From positions 2,287,501-2,351,500 of the forward strand of contig NZ_CP140098.1 of the NCBI RefSeq assembly GCF_034440735.1: DNA of 64,000 nt, given 5' to 3'. The DNA is from Deinococcus sp. AB2017081. Lineage in GTDB: Bacteria; Deinococcota; Deinococci; Deinococcales; Deinococcaceae. Positions 1 to 13,712 of the stretch are shown here, piece after piece; within the stretch, counting starts at the first letter, position 1, and each line of letters begins with the position of its first letter. The notes beneath the pieces were generated by a model. It worked only from the letters and a program-made list of their open reading frames with translations, had not been told where the DNA came from and ran no database searches. The position numbers and the translations under genes are program-made.

Positions 1-1740
1 CTGCTCGATGGCGGTGGTCTCGGTGGTGTACAGGTAGATGCCCAGGTCTCGGATGGCCGTGTTGCCGGTCACGGCCCCCCAGGTCACCAGCGCCGTGCTG
101 AAGTTCATGTCCTCGCTGCTGGATTCCTGGTTGTTGCCTGCCGCAAAGCCCGAGTGCCCGGCGGCCCACGAGTGCCCGGCGTAGGGATCGAAGTTGCGCA
201 GGCGCGGGAACTGGCTCGTGTTCGTCGTCCAGTTCGCGGCGTCCATGATCAGGTCGTTGATGCTGGCTCCCCAGGTCTTACCCTGCGGCGTGGCCCCGGT
301 CACCCACGCGGGGCGGTACTGGGCCAGCAGCGCGGCAGCCTTGATGAAGTACCCCCAGTGGAAGTGGTGGTCGTTCAATTCTTCCTCGCTGCCGTAGCCC
401 TGTGGGTAGCCGATCAGGGTGCCCCAGGTGGGGTTGTAATAGAAGAAGTTGCTGCCCTGCCCGTCCAGCCAGTCCTGCAGGACACGCTGGATGGCGTCCA
501 GGAAGGCCGTCTGGGCTGCCGAGTTGCCGACCTGCTCGGCCAGCGGCACGAGTTCCGCCAGTTTCCCCAGCCCCTTGCCGACCCAGTACGAGTCGCCTGT
601 GGGGTTCAGCGTCGCGCTGGTGTTGGCCTCGTTCACGTAGGCGGCGAGCTGCGTCCTGCTCAGCGTGTTGGCCGTGCCGTTGTCCGGGAAGTACGGCAGC
701 ACGCCCTGGAACTTCTGCGAGGTCGTGAAGCTGGTGCTGCCCTTGACCACCTTCATCTGCCCACGCGGCGACACGTACGTGTACCCGGTGTTCACGCTGC
801 CAGAATTCATCCACTGGTGGCGGTACAGCGCCATGACGGTGCCGGACGCCGTGCCCTCCTTGGCCGTCGTCGTGACCGCGTACGTACTGGTCATGGTGGC
901 TGTGCCCGCGTTGTAATTCCAGGTGACGGTGCTGCCCGTCACGAAGTTGTAGGCATACGTTTTGTAGTCGTTCAGCGTGGCGACCGTGTTGTCCGGCAGC
1001 GCCGCGATCGAGTAGTAGTCCTTGCCGCCCAGTGTGGAGGTCAGCACGGTATTGCTGACCGACCACGTGCTGCCGCTGGGCGCGAAGATGCCGTAGTGGC
1101 GGCCGTTGATGGTCACGCCCAGCACGTTGCCCTGGTTCGACCACACGGTCGGCGTGGCAATGGTCGTGATCTGCGCGTTGCCGCCCGTCTTGGTGGCATA
1201 CACGAACGGCAGGCCGTGCCCGAAGGTCGCCCGCAGCGTGCGCGTGCCGTCGGCCCAGTACGCGGTGGTCGTCCAGTCCCCGAAGTCGTCGGTCTTCGTG
1301 TCCGGTGAGTTCAGGCCCGCGACCCCCAGGGTCAGGTCCGGCGTGTACGGGTACTCGTACTTCTCCAGACCCGGTGCTCCGACGACCTGCACAGTGGTCG
1401 GGTAGCTGATCTCCAGGCCGCCCGAGCGGGCGTGCATGGCCAGCGGGTGCGCGAACATGTTCTCGCTGTAGGCGTTCCCGGCATTGCGCTTGAACAGGAT
1501 CGACGACCAGAACTCGTTGGATGGGGCCTTGCCCTTCGCGGCGGCGTTCGCCGTCCACGCGGGGGTCAGGATCGCGCCGCTGGTGTTGGTGGGGCCGCCC
1601 TTGGCCCCTGGGGGGGGCGTGGTGCCATAGTCAAGGGCCTGGAAGGTCGGGCCGCTGGCCTGGGGCTCGACCCGCGCACATGCGGACAGGGCGACGGTCA
1701 CGAGGAGCGCGGTGGACAGGACGGAACGGGTTCGTGGCAT
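1..1740 (-). CDS. GH81 endo-1,3-beta-glucanase, lipoprotein-like, 3' end outside window
   Basis: Probably hydrolyses beta-1,3-glucans outside the cell. The 580 visible residues begin with a short hydrophobic signal ending LSAC (Cys 20), so it may be lipid-anchored. GH81 hallmarks are visible: DHHFHWGY (Asp 457), NFDPYAGHSWAAG and NNQESSSEDMN (Glu 539 and Glu 543, the region of the family nucleophile). The ATG at 1740 has a GGAGGT ribosome site 6 nt upstream. The reading frame stays open to base 1, so the C-terminus lies outside the window. The LacI-type regulator gene is immediately upstream on the same strand, and a LacI-like operator lies about 50 bp before the start, so substrate-induced expression is likely. 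Family assignment is strong; exact substrate is inferred. Confidence 0.88.
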   Translation of the reverse strand, partial: MPRTRSVLSTALLVTVALSACARVEPQASGPTFQALDYGTTPPPGAKGGPTNTSGAILTPAWTANAAAKGKAPSNEFWSSILFKRNAGNAYSENMFAHPLAMHARSGGLEISYPTTVQVVGAPGLEKYEYPYTPDLTLGVAGLNSPDTKTDDFGDWTTTAYWADGTRTLRATFGHGLPFVYATKTGGNAQITTIATPTVWSNQGNVLGVTINGRHYGIFAPSGSTWSVSNTVLTSTLGGKDYYSIAALPDNTVATLNDYKTYAYNFVTGSTVTWNYNAGTATMTSTYAVTTTAKEGTASGTVMALYRHQWMNSGSVNTGYTYVSPRGQMKVVKGSTSFTTSQKFQGVLPYFPDNGTANTLSRTQLAAYVNEANTSATLNPTGDSYWVGKGLGKLAELVPLAEQVGNSAAQTAFLDAIQRVLQDWLDGQGSNFFYYNPTWGTLIGYPQGYGSEEELNDHHFHWGYFIKAAALLAQYRPAWVTGATPQGKTWGASINDLIMDAANWTTNTSQFPRLRNFDPYAGHSWAAGHSGFAAGNNQESSSEDMNFSTALVTWGAVTGNTAIRDLGIYLYTTETTAIEQ

Positions 1741-1788
1741 GGATGACCTCCGGTGTGCCGCGCTGGGCCACCGTCGTGAAGGCGGGAG

Positions 1789-1806
1789 TCGAAAACCTTT
1801 TCAGAA
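1789..1806 (-). promoter_or_regulatory. Candidate LacI-family operator before GH81 gene
   Basis: Read on the minus strand this is TTCTGAAAAGGTTTTCGA, an inverted repeat centred on GG. It matches the site before the regulator gene (2954-2971) at 15 of 18 bases. It lies about 50 bp upstream of the glucanase start. Confidence 0.5.
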
Positions 1807-1832
1807 CTGAAGGACAGCCGGGGACGCCGGTG

Positions 1833-2852
1833 TCAGAGGGCACGCTCCGGCGCGTAGCGTACGGACTCGCGGACGCTCAGGGTGAGGGGCAGGGCGCTGA
1901 CTTCTGGACGGACCTCCGGCTCCCGCAGGCGCAGCAGCACCGTGCTGGCTGCGTGGCGGCCCATCTCGAACAGCGGCTGGCGCACCGAGGTCAGGGGCGG
2001 CAGCGTGAACTGCGAGGCCGGCAGATCATCGAAGCCGACCAGCGAGATGTCGTCGGGTACCCGGATGCCGCGCCGGTACAGGCCCAGCCGGACACCGTAG
2101 GCCATCTGGTCGTTCGCGGCAAAGATGGCCGAGAGGCCCACCCCCAGACCCAGCCAGTGCTCGACAGCCTGGATACCACTCGCCTCGTGAAAATCACCCT
2201 CGAAGACCAGACGTGGATCGAAGGGCACGCCGGCCTCGGCCAGGGCCAGCCGGTACCCCTGGAGGCGGTCGATCGCGTCCTGCTGGGTCGCCACGCCCGC
2301 CACGTGCCCGATCCGGCGGTGCCCCAGCGTGAGCAGGTGCCGGGTGGCCATGGCAGCTCCCTGCACGTTGTCGACCGTCAGCGACACGTCGTCCAGGCCG
2401 GTCACCCGGCGACCGACGAGCACGAGCGGATACCGGGCCGCCAGGGCACGCAACTGGGAGACGCCCAGCTGTCCTCCCAGGATGATCAGCCCGTCGACCT
2501 GCCGGCGGGTCAGGGCCACCATCGCCTCGGCCTCGTCCTGGATCTGCCAGTGGCCGTTCACGAACACCGGCTGGTAGCCGCTGCCGGCGAACCCGGCGTC
2601 AATGCCGCGCGCGACCTCGCTGTAGAACGGGCTGGCGATGTCCTGCGTGAGCACACCGATGGTCATGCTGCGTCCCCAGACCAGGCCCTGGGCCTGGGCG
2701 TTCGGCTGGTAGCCGAGCCGACTCACGGCTTCCAGCACCCGCTGGCGCTTGTCCGGGGCCACGGTCGCCTGACCGTTCAGGGTACGCGACACCGTGCTGA
2801 TCGACACGTGTGCGGCGCTGGCAATGTCGCGGATGGTCACGGCTCGGGTCAT
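1833..2852 (-). CDS. LacI-family transcriptional regulator
   Basis: A 339-residue DNA-binding regulator. Residues 1-55 form a typical LacI helix-turn-helix plus hinge (VTIRDIASAAHVSISTVSRTLNG, with the IASAAHVSISTVSR core). Residues 60-335 form a periplasmic-binding-protein-like sugar sensor (GVLTQDIASPFYSEVARGI, DQMAYGV, GFDDLPAS). A GGAAGGA ribosome site precedes ATG 2852. It sits 92 bp upstream of the GH81 glucanase gene on the same strand. Both genes carry a similar operator, so autoregulation plus control of the glucanase is the simplest model. The ligand is probably a glucan oligosaccharide, but that is inferred from context. Confidence 0.9.
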   Translation of the reverse strand: MTRAVTIRDIASAAHVSISTVSRTLNGQATVAPDKRQRVLEAVSRLGYQPNAQAQGLVWGRSMTIGVLTQDIASPFYSEVARGIDAGFAGSGYQPVFVNGHWQIQDEAEAMVALTRRQVDGLIILGGQLGVSQLRALAARYPLVLVGRRVTGLDDVSLTVDNVQGAAMATRHLLTLGHRRIGHVAGVATQQDAIDRLQGYRLALAEAGVPFDPRLVFEGDFHEASGIQAVEHWLGLGVGLSAIFAANDQMAYGVRLGLYRRGIRVPDDISLVGFDDLPASQFTLPPLTSVRQPLFEMGRHAASTVLLRLREPEVRPEVSALPLTLSVRESVRYAPERAL

Positions 2853-2953
2853 ACGGATCCTTCCCCTGCACGGCAGGGCAGATGGCGGAGTATGGCACGG
2901 CGCGGTTGCCGTGCAGCGCGGACGGATTGTGGAACAACGTGAGCTTACACGGA

Positions 2954-2971
2954 TTCTGAAAACGTTGTCAA
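2954..2971 (+). promoter_or_regulatory. Candidate LacI-family operator before the regulator gene
   Basis: TTCTGAAAACGTTGTCAA contains the CRE-like core TGAAAACGTTGTCA with the central CG usual for LacI-family sites. It lies about 100 bp upstream of the regulator start and resembles the site before the glucanase. Confidence 0.55.
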
Positions 2972-3070
2972 ATGGGAGCCGTCAGATCCGCTTGCCTCCG
3001 GCACGAACATCTGATACCGGTGAGGTCTGCGCGCGGTGGCGTATGGCCGCGCCGTTCGCGTGCGGCCGGC

Positions 3071-3114
3071 CACTCCATTGCTCCCCGGTCACATGCCAGG
3101 GGAGCAGTGGAGTG
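3071..3114 (-). terminator. Long hairpin after asnS
   Basis: CACTCCATTGCTCCCC pairs with GGGGAGCAGTGGAGTG (15 of 16 positions, one wobble) around a 12-nt loop. It begins 12 nt beyond the asnS stop. No T-run follows, so this is a terminator-like or mRNA-end-stabilising hairpin rather than a classical terminator. Confidence 0.5.
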
Positions 3115-3126
3115 ACCGGCGTGCCG

Positions 3127-4470
<1,344 letters not shown>

Positions 4471-4478
4471 CGCGCGTC

Positions 4479-4484
4479 AGTATA
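4479..4484 (-). promoter_or_regulatory. Leaderless -10 element of asnS
   Basis: TATACT on the minus strand, 8 nt before the asnS ATG, with no ribosome-binding site between them. Confidence 0.6.
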
Positions 4485-4524
4485 GAGAGACTTCGGCAGG
4501 GCGGGGGATGCGGCGGACAGAAAT

Positions 4525-4558
4525 TTCACGATCTGGCAATATCGTGAATTAATTCACT
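4525..4558 (+). repeat. 34-bp palindromic element, copy A
   Basis: TTCACGAT-N8-ATCGTGAA-N4-TTCACT, one of five copies with identical spacing. This copy lies upstream of the asnS promoter and downstream of tpiA. The half-site TTCAC occurs three times in alternating orientation. Confidence 0.75.
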
Positions 4559-4575
4559 AATGTAAGATGGGGAGT

Positions 4576-4597
4576 GCCCCGCCACGTCTGGCAGGGC
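4576..4597 (-). terminator. Hairpin after tpiA
   Basis: GCCCCGCCA pairs with TGGCAGGGC with one wobble around the loop CGTC, about 10 nt beyond the tpiA stop. No clear T-run follows. Confidence 0.4.
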
Positions 4598-4607
4598 AGA
4601 GGGTCGT

Positions 4608-5345
4608 TCAGCTCGACTTCAGCGCGTCGTTCATGCCCAGCACGTCCGCCGCCTTCAGGCTCGCGCCGCCCACCAGCGCGCCGTTCACGTTCGGCTTCGC
4701 GCAGATGCTCGCGATGTTGTCCGGCTTGACGCTCCCGCCGTACAGCACGCGGATGTCCGCGGCCCGCTTCCCGTAGCGCTGCTCCAGCGCCGTGCGGATC
4801 GCGGCGGCGAGTTCCTCGGCGTCGTCGGCGGTCGCGGTCTTGCCGGTGCCGATGGCCCACACGGGCTCGTACGCGACGACCACGTCCGCGCCCACGCCGT
4901 CCAAGCTGCCGGCGAGCTGCTCCAGCGTGTACGCGACGTGCTCACCCTTCTCGCGGACGTCGAGCTTCTCGCCCACGCACACGATCGGGGTCACGCCGTT
5001 CGCCTGCGCGAGCTTCGCCTTGGCGGCCACGGTGGCGTCCGACTCGGCGTGGTACTCGCGGCGCTCGCTGTGGCCCACGACCACGTAGCGCACGCCCAGG
5101 TCGGCGAGCATGGCGGCGCTCGTCTCGCCGGTGTACGCGCCGGACTCGTGCGCGGACACGTCCTGCGCGCCCAGCCCCACGCCCGCCGGCAGGTTCGCTG
5201 CCAGGGTGGGAATGGTCACGAAGGGGGCCATGACGGCCAGCTCGGCGTCGCCCTCCTCGAAGCGCTCGGTGAGTTCGGCCGCCCACGAGCGGGCCTCGCT
5301 GGGGGTCTTGTTCATCTTCCAGTTCAGGGCGAGCAGGTTCTTCAT
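4608..5345 (-). CDS. tpiA: Triosephosphate isomerase
   Basis: Interconverts dihydroxyacetone phosphate and glyceraldehyde 3-phosphate in glycolysis and gluconeogenesis. The 245-residue TIM barrel carries the full catalytic set: Lys10 (NWKMNK), His92 (VGHSERR) and Glu160 ([11 protein letters not shown]), plus the phosphate-binding YGGSVKPDN loop. The frame is open further upstream, but ATG 5345 begins the conserved N-terminus and overlaps the pgk stop by four bases (ATGA), indicating translational coupling. It is the last gene of gap-pgk-tpiA. The spacing to asnS and the hairpin between them suggest the operon ends here. Confidence 0.97.
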   Translation of the reverse strand: MKNLLALNWKMNKTPSEARSWAAELTERFEEGDAELAVMAPFVTIPTLAANLPAGVGLGAQDVSAHESGAYTGETSAAMLADLGVRYVVVGHSERREYHAESDATVAAKAKLAQANGVTPIVCVGEKLDVREKGEHVAYTLEQLAGSLDGVGADVVVAYEPVWAIGTGKTATADDAEELAAAIRTALEQRYGKRAADIRVLYGGSVKPDNIASICAKPNVNGALVGGASLKAADVLGMNDALKSS

Positions 5346-6514
5346 TTCATCGCCTCCACGCCCGGCAGCGCCTTGCCTTCCAGCAGTTCCAGGCTCGCGC
5401 CGCCCCCGGTGCTGATATGGCTCACCCGGTCGGCCTGCCCGCTCCTGTTGATGGCGCTGACCGAGTCGCCGCCGCCGATCACGGAGTACGTGTCCGTCCC
5501 CAGATCGGCCACGGCCTTGGCGATGGCGTTCGTGCCGGACGCGAACTTCTCGAACTCGAACACGCCCATCGGGCCGTTCCAGAACACCGTCTTCGCGCCC
5601 TTCAGGGCGGCCGTGAACGCCGCCTGGCTGGCCGGGCCGATGTCCATGCCCTCCCAATCGTCCGGGATGTCGCTGGTGGGCACCACGCGGGTGTTGGCGT
5701 CGGCGCTGAAGGCGTCGCCGGCCAGCGTGTCGGTCGGCAGGACGATCTTGTCGCCATACTTCCCGAGCAGCTCGCGCGCCTTGTCCAGGAAGTCGTCCTC
5801 GTGGATGCTCCTGCCGATCTTCCCGCCCTGCGCCTTGACGAAGGTGTACGCCATGCCGCCGCCGATCAGCATGCGGTCGACGGTGGGCAGCAGGTTCTCG
5901 ATGACGAGCAGCTTGTCGCTGACCTTCGCCCCTCCAATGATGACCACGTAGGGCCGCTCCGCGCCGTCCAGCAGCTTGCCGAGCGCGTCCACCTCTGTCT
6001 GGAGCAGGGTGCCCGCCGCGTGCGGGAGCTTCCCGGCCACGCCGCTCACGGAGGAGTGCGCCCGGTGCGCGCTGCCGAAGGCGTCGAGCACGAAGGCGTC
6101 GCCCAGCCGCGCGAACTTCTCGTTCAGGTCGGCGTCGTTCTTCTCCTCGCCCGCGCTGAAGCGCACGTTCTCCAGCAGCGCCACGGCACCCTCCGGCAGC
6201 GCCTGCACCGCCGCGAGCGTGTCGTCGCTGTCGGCCGTGCCGCCGATGAACGTCACCGGCTGGCCCAGCACCTGCTCCAGTACGGGCGCGACCGGCTTCA
6301 GGCTGTACTTGTCCTCGGGGCCGTTCTTGGGCCGCCCGAAGTGGCTCATCAGGATGATGTTGCGCGCGCCGGCCGCCTGCAGCGCCCGCAGGGTCGGCAG
6401 GCTGGCGGTCACGCGGGTGTCGTCCTGCACGACGCCGTCCTTGACCGGCACGTTGTAGTCCACGCGCACGAGCACGCGCTTGCCCTTCACGTCGAGGTGG
6501 TTCAGGTTCTGCAT
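5342..6514 (-). CDS. pgk: Phosphoglycerate kinase
   Basis: Transfers phosphate between 1,3-bisphosphoglycerate and ADP in glycolysis. The 390 residues begin [23 protein letters not shown], the conserved N-terminus, and include the substrate-binding SHFGRPK segment, GGAKVSDKL and the C-terminal nucleotide region ending in [16 protein letters not shown] sequence (here [16 protein letters not shown]). ATG 6514 has an AGGAGG ribosome site 4 nt upstream; an upstream in-frame extension lacks family similarity and was rejected. It lies 118 bp after gap and overlaps tpiA by ATGA. Confidence 0.97.
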   Translation of the reverse strand: MQNLNHLDVKGKRVLVRVDYNVPVKDGVVQDDTRVTASLPTLRALQAAGARNIILMSHFGRPKNGPEDKYSLKPVAPVLEQVLGQPVTFIGGTADSDDTLAAVQALPEGAVALLENVRFSAGEEKNDADLNEKFARLGDAFVLDAFGSAHRAHSSVSGVAGKLPHAAGTLLQTEVDALGKLLDGAERPYVVIIGGAKVSDKLLVIENLLPTVDRMLIGGGMAYTFVKAQGGKIGRSIHEDDFLDKARELLGKYGDKIVLPTDTLAGDAFSADANTRVVPTSDIPDDWEGMDIGPASQAAFTAALKGAKTVFWNGPMGVFEFEKFASGTNAIAKAVADLGTDTYSVIGGGDSVSAINRSGQADRVSHISTGGGASLELLEGKALPGVEAMK

Positions 6515-6632
6515 ACGTCCTCCTGAGGCGAAAGCAGCCAGCGGAACCACCCGTCTGGCTGCTCTCCTGCCGCGCCGGGGCGGCCCGGCGCGGTTTAGAT
6601 CACTCGCTTCGCTCGCCACCTGCGGCGGAGCG

Positions 6633-7944
<1,312 letters not shown>

Positions 7945-9264
7945 ATGAGCGACACCCTCCTGGTCATGAAGTACGGCGGCACCAACATGCAGGACGCCCG
8001 GGCGATCCGCCACAGCGCGACCCTGGCGGCCCGCAGTATTCAGGAGGGCATCCGGGTGGTGGTCGTGGTGTCCGCCATGGCCGGTGTGACCAACCAGCTG
8101 CTCCAGATCGCCGATGCCGCCCAGGCCGGTGATATCGCCCGAGCGAACGATGAGATCGCCGCCATGCGCACCCGGCACTTCACGGCTGCCCAGGAACTCG
8201 GTGCGGCCCCGGACAGCGACACCGTGCGCGAACTGCGCGAGATGCACGAGACCCTGCGCCAGGCGGTGTACGGCGTGTATCTGCTGCGCGAACTCACGCC
8301 GCGCAGCCGTGACCTGATCGTCGCCTTCGGGGAGCGGCTGTCGGCCCCCCTCATGAAGCTCGCGCTGGAGCAGCTCGGACAGCGGGCCCACCACCTCACC
8401 GGCGGCGAGGCCGGGATCGTGACCGACACCCATTTCGGCAATGCGCGGCCGCTGCCCGGGACATACGGGCGCATCAAGGATCGCCTGAGCGGGCTGCTGG
8501 GTGCAGGTGTGACCCCGGTCGTCTCGGGCTTCATGGGGGAGACCGAGAAAGGTGCGATCACCACCCTGGGGCGCGGCGGTACGGACTTCAGCGCGACCAT
8601 CATCGGCAAGGCCCTGTCTGCCACCGAGGTCTGGGGCTGGAAGGACGTGGACGGTGTCATGAGTGCCGATCCCAGGGTCGTGAAGGACGCCCGCAACATC
8701 GATGTCCTGAGTTACGGCGAGGTCATGGAGCTGGCGTACTTCGGTGCGAAGGTGCTGCACCCCCTGGCGGTCACGCCCCTGCAGGACAGCGGCATTCCGC
8801 TGCGGCTGAAGAACTCCTCTGACCCGGACTTCGCCGGGACGCTCGTGCAGGCCGAACCGCGCGACGAGGCCGGGCACCCGGTCAAGGCCGTGACTGCCAT
8901 CCGCAACGTCAGCATCATCAATGTCAGCGGAGCCGGCGTGCTGGGCATCCCCGAGGTGATCGCCAGCGTGTTCGACGCGATCGCCCGCGAGAACGTCACC
9001 CTGCTGATGGTGTCGCAGAGTTCCAGCATGAGCAACGTGTCGCTGGCTGTGCAGACCGTGGATGCCGAGCGCACCCTGAACGCCCTGCGCGCCGGCGTGA
9101 GCCTGGAACTGCAGGTCGAGCAGCAGGACAACGTGGCCGTCCTGGCGATCGTGGGCAGCGGCATGCGCGGTCAGAAGGGCGTGTCGGCCCCCGCTCACGT
9201 GGACGATGCGACGCGCTCGGTGCACGCGGCCTTCAGCCTGGGCACTGCGGTCAGCGCTGGTTGA
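7945..9264 (+). CDS. lysC: Aspartate kinase with shortened second ACT domain
   Basis: Phosphorylates aspartate, the entry step to lysine, threonine and methionine. The 439 residues show the kinase start KYGGTN (9-14), [16 protein letters not shown] and a complete first ACT region near 315-380 ([29 protein letters not shown]). The second ACT domain opens normally ([19 protein letters not shown], to about 416) but jumps to [15 protein letters not shown], which resembles the domain end; about 30 middle residues seem to be missing in frame. This could alter feedback inhibition. ATG 7945 is preceded by CATACT at 6 nt. The 3' end overlaps the opposite-strand PAP2 gene by 14 bp. Confidence 0.9.
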   Translation: MSDTLLVMKYGGTNMQDARAIRHSATLAARSIQEGIRVVVVVSAMAGVTNQLLQIADAAQAGDIARANDEIAAMRTRHFTAAQELGAAPDSDTVRELREMHETLRQAVYGVYLLRELTPRSRDLIVAFGERLSAPLMKLALEQLGQRAHHLTGGEAGIVTDTHFGNARPLPGTYGRIKDRLSGLLGAGVTPVVSGFMGETEKGAITTLGRGGTDFSATIIGKALSATEVWGWKDVDGVMSADPRVVKDARNIDVLSYGEVMELAYFGAKVLHPLAVTPLQDSGIPLRLKNSSDPDFAGTLVQAEPRDEAGHPVKAVTAIRNVSIINVSGAGVLGIPEVIASVFDAIARENVTLLMVSQSSSMSNVSLAVQTVDAERTLNALRAGVSLELQVEQQDNVAVLAIVGSGMRGQKGVSAPAHVDDATRSVHAAFSLGTAVSAG

Positions 9265-9985
9265 CCACGGCGTTCCCTTCCGGCGAGGTCGTGTGGTGCG
9301 GACTCGCCGGGGCATCGGGGGCGGCCAGCACGGTCCAGCGTCGGCGCACGACCAGATACAGTCCGACCACCCACGCCACGCTGCTCAGAAAGCCGACCAT
9401 GACGTCCGTGGGATAGTGCACCCCCAGATAGTTGCGGCTGGCCCCGATGACCAGCGCCCATGCCACGCCCAGCAGCATGACCGGCCAGCCCCAGCGGCCC
9501 TTCCAGAACACGAGTCCCAGCGCGATCCCGAAGGCGGCATTCGCCATGGCGTGCCCGCTGGGAAATGAATAGCCGGGCTCGGTCAGCACCGCGCCCAGTT
9601 CCTCGGGCCGGGGGCGCTGGAACGAGATCTTGGCCAGCCCGTTCAGCAGCGTCGCGCCGGCCACGGCCAGGATCAGAAACCACGCGTGGGCGCGGCTGCG
9701 GTAGCGGGCCAGCAGCAGTGCGACCGCCGCCGTCACGACCGGCAGCACCCGGATGCCGCCCAGCAGCGCCAGCGTCTCGGCCGCCCGTGTGAGTTCCGGT
9801 GTCCGGTGCGCGACATACCACGACAGAATCGCGCGATCCCAGGCGTAGCCGCCGTCGTCGAAGATCTCCTCGGTGACGTGGGCGATCAGCACCAGCGGCC
9901 CCAGCACTCCGAGCAGCACCACCAGCACCAGCCGCCAGTGCACGCGGAGAAGAGGCAGCAGTTCGGAGCGGAGCTGACGGATCAT
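9251..9985 (-). CDS. PAP2-family membrane phosphatase
   Basis: A membrane lipid or undecaprenyl-pyrophosphate phosphatase candidate of 244 residues. About six hydrophobic helices are visible, and the three PAP2 phosphatase motifs appear in order: [14 protein letters not shown] and [16 protein letters not shown] 9985 is chosen because TGTAAT lies 6 nt upstream, as in other leaderless genes here; a GTG at 10003 is the alternative start and adds six residues. Its 3' end overlaps lysC on the other strand. Substrate cannot be told from sequence; a role in recycling the cell-wall lipid carrier is a reasonable inference. Confidence 0.85.
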   Translation of the reverse strand: MIRQLRSELLPLLRVHWRLVLVVLLGVLGPLVLIAHVTEEIFDDGGYAWDRAILSWYVAHRTPELTRAAETLALLGGIRVLPVVTAAVALLLARYRSRAHAWFLILAVAGATLLNGLAKISFQRPRPEELGAVLTEPGYSFPSGHAMANAAFGIALGLVFWKGRWGWPVMLLGVAWALVIGASRNYLGVHYPTDVMVGFLSSVAWVVGLYLVVRRRWTVLAAPDAPASPHHTTSPEGNAVVNQR

Positions 9986-10205
9986 CCGGTCATTACACTC
10001 CACCCCGTCCGGTCATGACTTGCGCCTTCTTTCACGCTCCGTGCGCGGCCCGGTGCGTCTGGCTCAGTGGTTCTAGGCCACCCGGCTCAGTCGGCGGTGA
10101 GCCACCCCGCGCATGTGCGTCAGGGGGGTGACAGCGCACCATAGGAACACGAGAGAGGGCCGAGCAAGGATGCCACAGGGGCAGCGGCTTCACCCGGAGA
10201 CCACC

Positions 10206-10373
10206 GTGAATCTCAATGCCCACCTGTACCACGCCCAGCACCGACCCGAGTACCTCCGCGAGGAAGCCCGCCGCGACCACCTGGCCCGTCTGGCCCGCAA
10301 GGCCCGCCCCGCCGCTCCCGCCCGCCCGGCGTTCGACCTGCGCCGCCTGCTGGTTCGACTGCACCTCGCATGA
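10206..10373 (+). CDS. Small basic protein, 55 residues, unknown
   Basis: A GTG-started ORF of 55 codons with GGAGA 6-7 nt upstream and a strong terminator just after it, which together make a real gene likely. The product is rich in Arg, Ala and Leu (for example REEARRDHLARLARKAR) and probably helical; no transmembrane segment or known domain is recognised. It lies alone between PAP2 and uvrC, transcribed toward uvrC. In-frame starts further upstream (from 10113) exist but lack a ribosome site. Function unknown. Confidence 0.6.
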   Translation: MNLNAHLYHAQHRPEYLREEARRDHLARLARKARPAAPARPAFDLRRLLVRLHLA

Positions 10374-10395
10374 CCATCCGCTGCACCCCACACCA

Positions 10396-10419
10396 CCGCC
10401 TGCGATAAGTCGCAGGCGG
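10396..10419 (+). terminator. Terminator after the 55-residue gene
   Basis: CCGCCTGCGA and TCGCAGGCGG form a perfect 10-bp stem with loop TAAG, followed by CTTTGCTTG. It is 22 nt beyond the stop codon. Confidence 0.8.
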
Positions 10420-10496
10420 CTTTGCTTGTGGTGGAGCGGCTGAGGCGGCAGAGGGACGCGGCAGCAGGGGAGACGCCACGTTCCATGACCCTGCAC

Positions 10497-12350
<1,854 letters not shown>

Positions 12351-12356
12351 GCAGAC

Positions 12357-12362
12357 AGCATA
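12357..12362 (-). promoter_or_regulatory. Leaderless -10 element of uvrC
   Basis: TATGCT on the minus strand ending 6 nt before GTG 12350. It decides the uvrC start against the longer open frame. Confidence 0.6.
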
Positions 12363-12434
12363 GATGAGGTTTAGGTCTGTGACGGGGCGTTGAGGCACCA
12401 AGAGTTGCCATGGGAAAACAATGGCCGAGACATT

Positions 12435-12468
12435 TTCACGAACCCAGCTGATCGTGAAACTATTCACT
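12435..12468 (+). repeat. 34-bp palindromic element, copy C
   Basis: TTCACGAA-N8-ATCGTGAA-N4-TTCACT, with one change in the first half-site. Located between the end of the Gfo/Idh gene and the uvrC promoter. Confidence 0.72.
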
Positions 12469-12500
12469 TGTACACTTCTATGTTATCCCCGCATAACAAC

Positions 12501-13712
12501 TCAACCCTCCAGAGCAACAACCACACCTGATCCCCGGCTCCGCTCGGCCGCAAACGCCATGCGGTGCGAATCCAGCGACGCCAGCAGGGGAGACGGCCAC
12601 TCCGCCTCGCCGCGCAGAGCCGCCAGCCAACCGGCGATGAGTCCGACATCCCCGCCCCCATGATTCCCGGTCGCTTCGACCGTCCACGCCGAGACCTCGC
12701 CCGTGCGCAAGTCGTGCATCTCCAGCGCCCCGCGTTCCATGTGTCCGCGCAGTTCGCCGTGTGAGCCCACCAGCTTAAAGGTGCGCGTGTTGTTGTGCGT
12801 GAACGCGCTGACCGTGAGCTGGGCGGTCAGGCCCGACGCGACCTCCACCGTCACCGCCTGGTGATCCACGACATCGTTGTGCCCGGCGTAGACGCACTCG
12901 CCATACGGCCCATGCTCCAGCGCGTCCGTCAGAGACACGCCACCTGCCATCAGCACCGTGACCGGCCACTGTCCGGCGGGCCGCGGGCCGTAGATGCGCC
13001 GGGCATCGTAGGGGCAGTCCGTGACCGAACAGGTGACGCAGCGGTCGCTGGCCCCGGGCGGCGCGTGTTCGGGCCGGAAGTGGTTCAGGCGGCCGGTCGA
13101 ACTGACCGCGACCGGCGCACTGTCGGCAAGCCAGCGCAGCAGGTCGAGGTCGTGGCATGCCTTGGCAAGGATGAACGGCGCGGCGGGCGGACTGCGGCGC
13201 CAGTTCCCCCGCACGTAGGAATGCGCGTAGTGCCACGACGCGACGTTTTCGGTCCATGTGATCCCGATCAGCTGCCCCAGCACGCCGGACTCGACCACCC
13301 GCTTCACGTCCAGAAAGAAGGGCGTGGCCCGCAGCACATGGCAGACGGTGACCGTGCCACTGGACGCCGCCTGCGCCGCCGCGATGACGTCCAGTTCCTG
13401 CTCGTCCAGGCAGATCGGTTTTTCCAGCAGCACGTGGTACCCGAGGGCCAGCGCCCGCACACACGGCTCCACATGCAGGTGATCCGGCGTGGCGATCACG
13501 ACCGCGTCGGCGACCCGTCCCAGGGCGAAGAAGTCGTCCCAGTGGGTGAAGGTCGCTGACTCTGGAACCCCCAGCCGCACGGCGACTTCGGCCAGCCGTG
13601 CCGGACGCGGATCGACAAGGTACCCGACCGTGGCCCCCTGTGCGGTCAGGTGCCTGCCGTACACGTCCGCGCCCCGGTTCCCGCAGCCGAGGATCGCCAC
13701 CTGCGGCGTCAT
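12501..13712 (-). CDS. Gfo/Idh/MocA-family oxidoreductase
   Basis: An NAD(P)-dependent dehydrogenase of 403 residues. The N-terminal Rossmann fold shows VAILGCGNRGADVYG and VIATPDHLH; the family lysine is in EKPICLDE. The C-terminal half carries the Gfo/Idh substrate domain and a Cys-rich stretch CVTCSVTDCPYDARRIYG also seen in some relatives. ATG 13712 overlaps the epimerase stop (ATGA). It ends the NlpC/P60-epimerase-oxidoreductase unit. The substrate is unknown; a sugar or amino-sugar acid from cell-wall turnover would fit the neighbours but is inference. Confidence 0.85.
   Translation of the reverse strand: MTPQVAILGCGNRGADVYGRHLTAQGATVGYLVDPRPARLAEVAVRLGVPESATFTHWDDFFALGRVADAVVIATPDHLHVEPCVRALALGYHVLLEKPICLDEQELDVIAAAQAASSGTVTVCHVLRATPFFLDVKRVVESGVLGQLIGITWTENVASWHYAHSYVRGNWRRSPPAAPFILAKACHDLDLLRWLADSAPVAVSSTGRLNHFRPEHAPPGASDRCVTCSVTDCPYDARRIYGPRPAGQWPVTVLMAGGVSLTDALEHGPYGECVYAGHNDVVDHQAVTVEVASGLTAQLTVSAFTHNNTRTFKLVGSHGELRGHMERGALEMHDLRTGEVSAWTVEATGNHGGGDVGLIAGWLAALRGEAEWPSPLLASLDSHRMAFAAERSRGSGVVVALEG

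Noticed and set aside
4525..4558. The 34-bp elements as ParB parS sites
   Set aside because: parS sites have contiguous TTCACGTGAA-type cores; here the two half-sites are separated by 12 bases between TTCAC-containing arms, and a third half-site is present.
12481..12498. TGTTAT-N6-ATAACA palindrome as a DdrO (RDRM) operator for uvrC
   Set aside because: The radiation-response motif is TTATGT-N5-ACATAA-like; the half-sites and spacing here differ, and it lies about 130 bp upstream of the uvrC start, not at its promoter.
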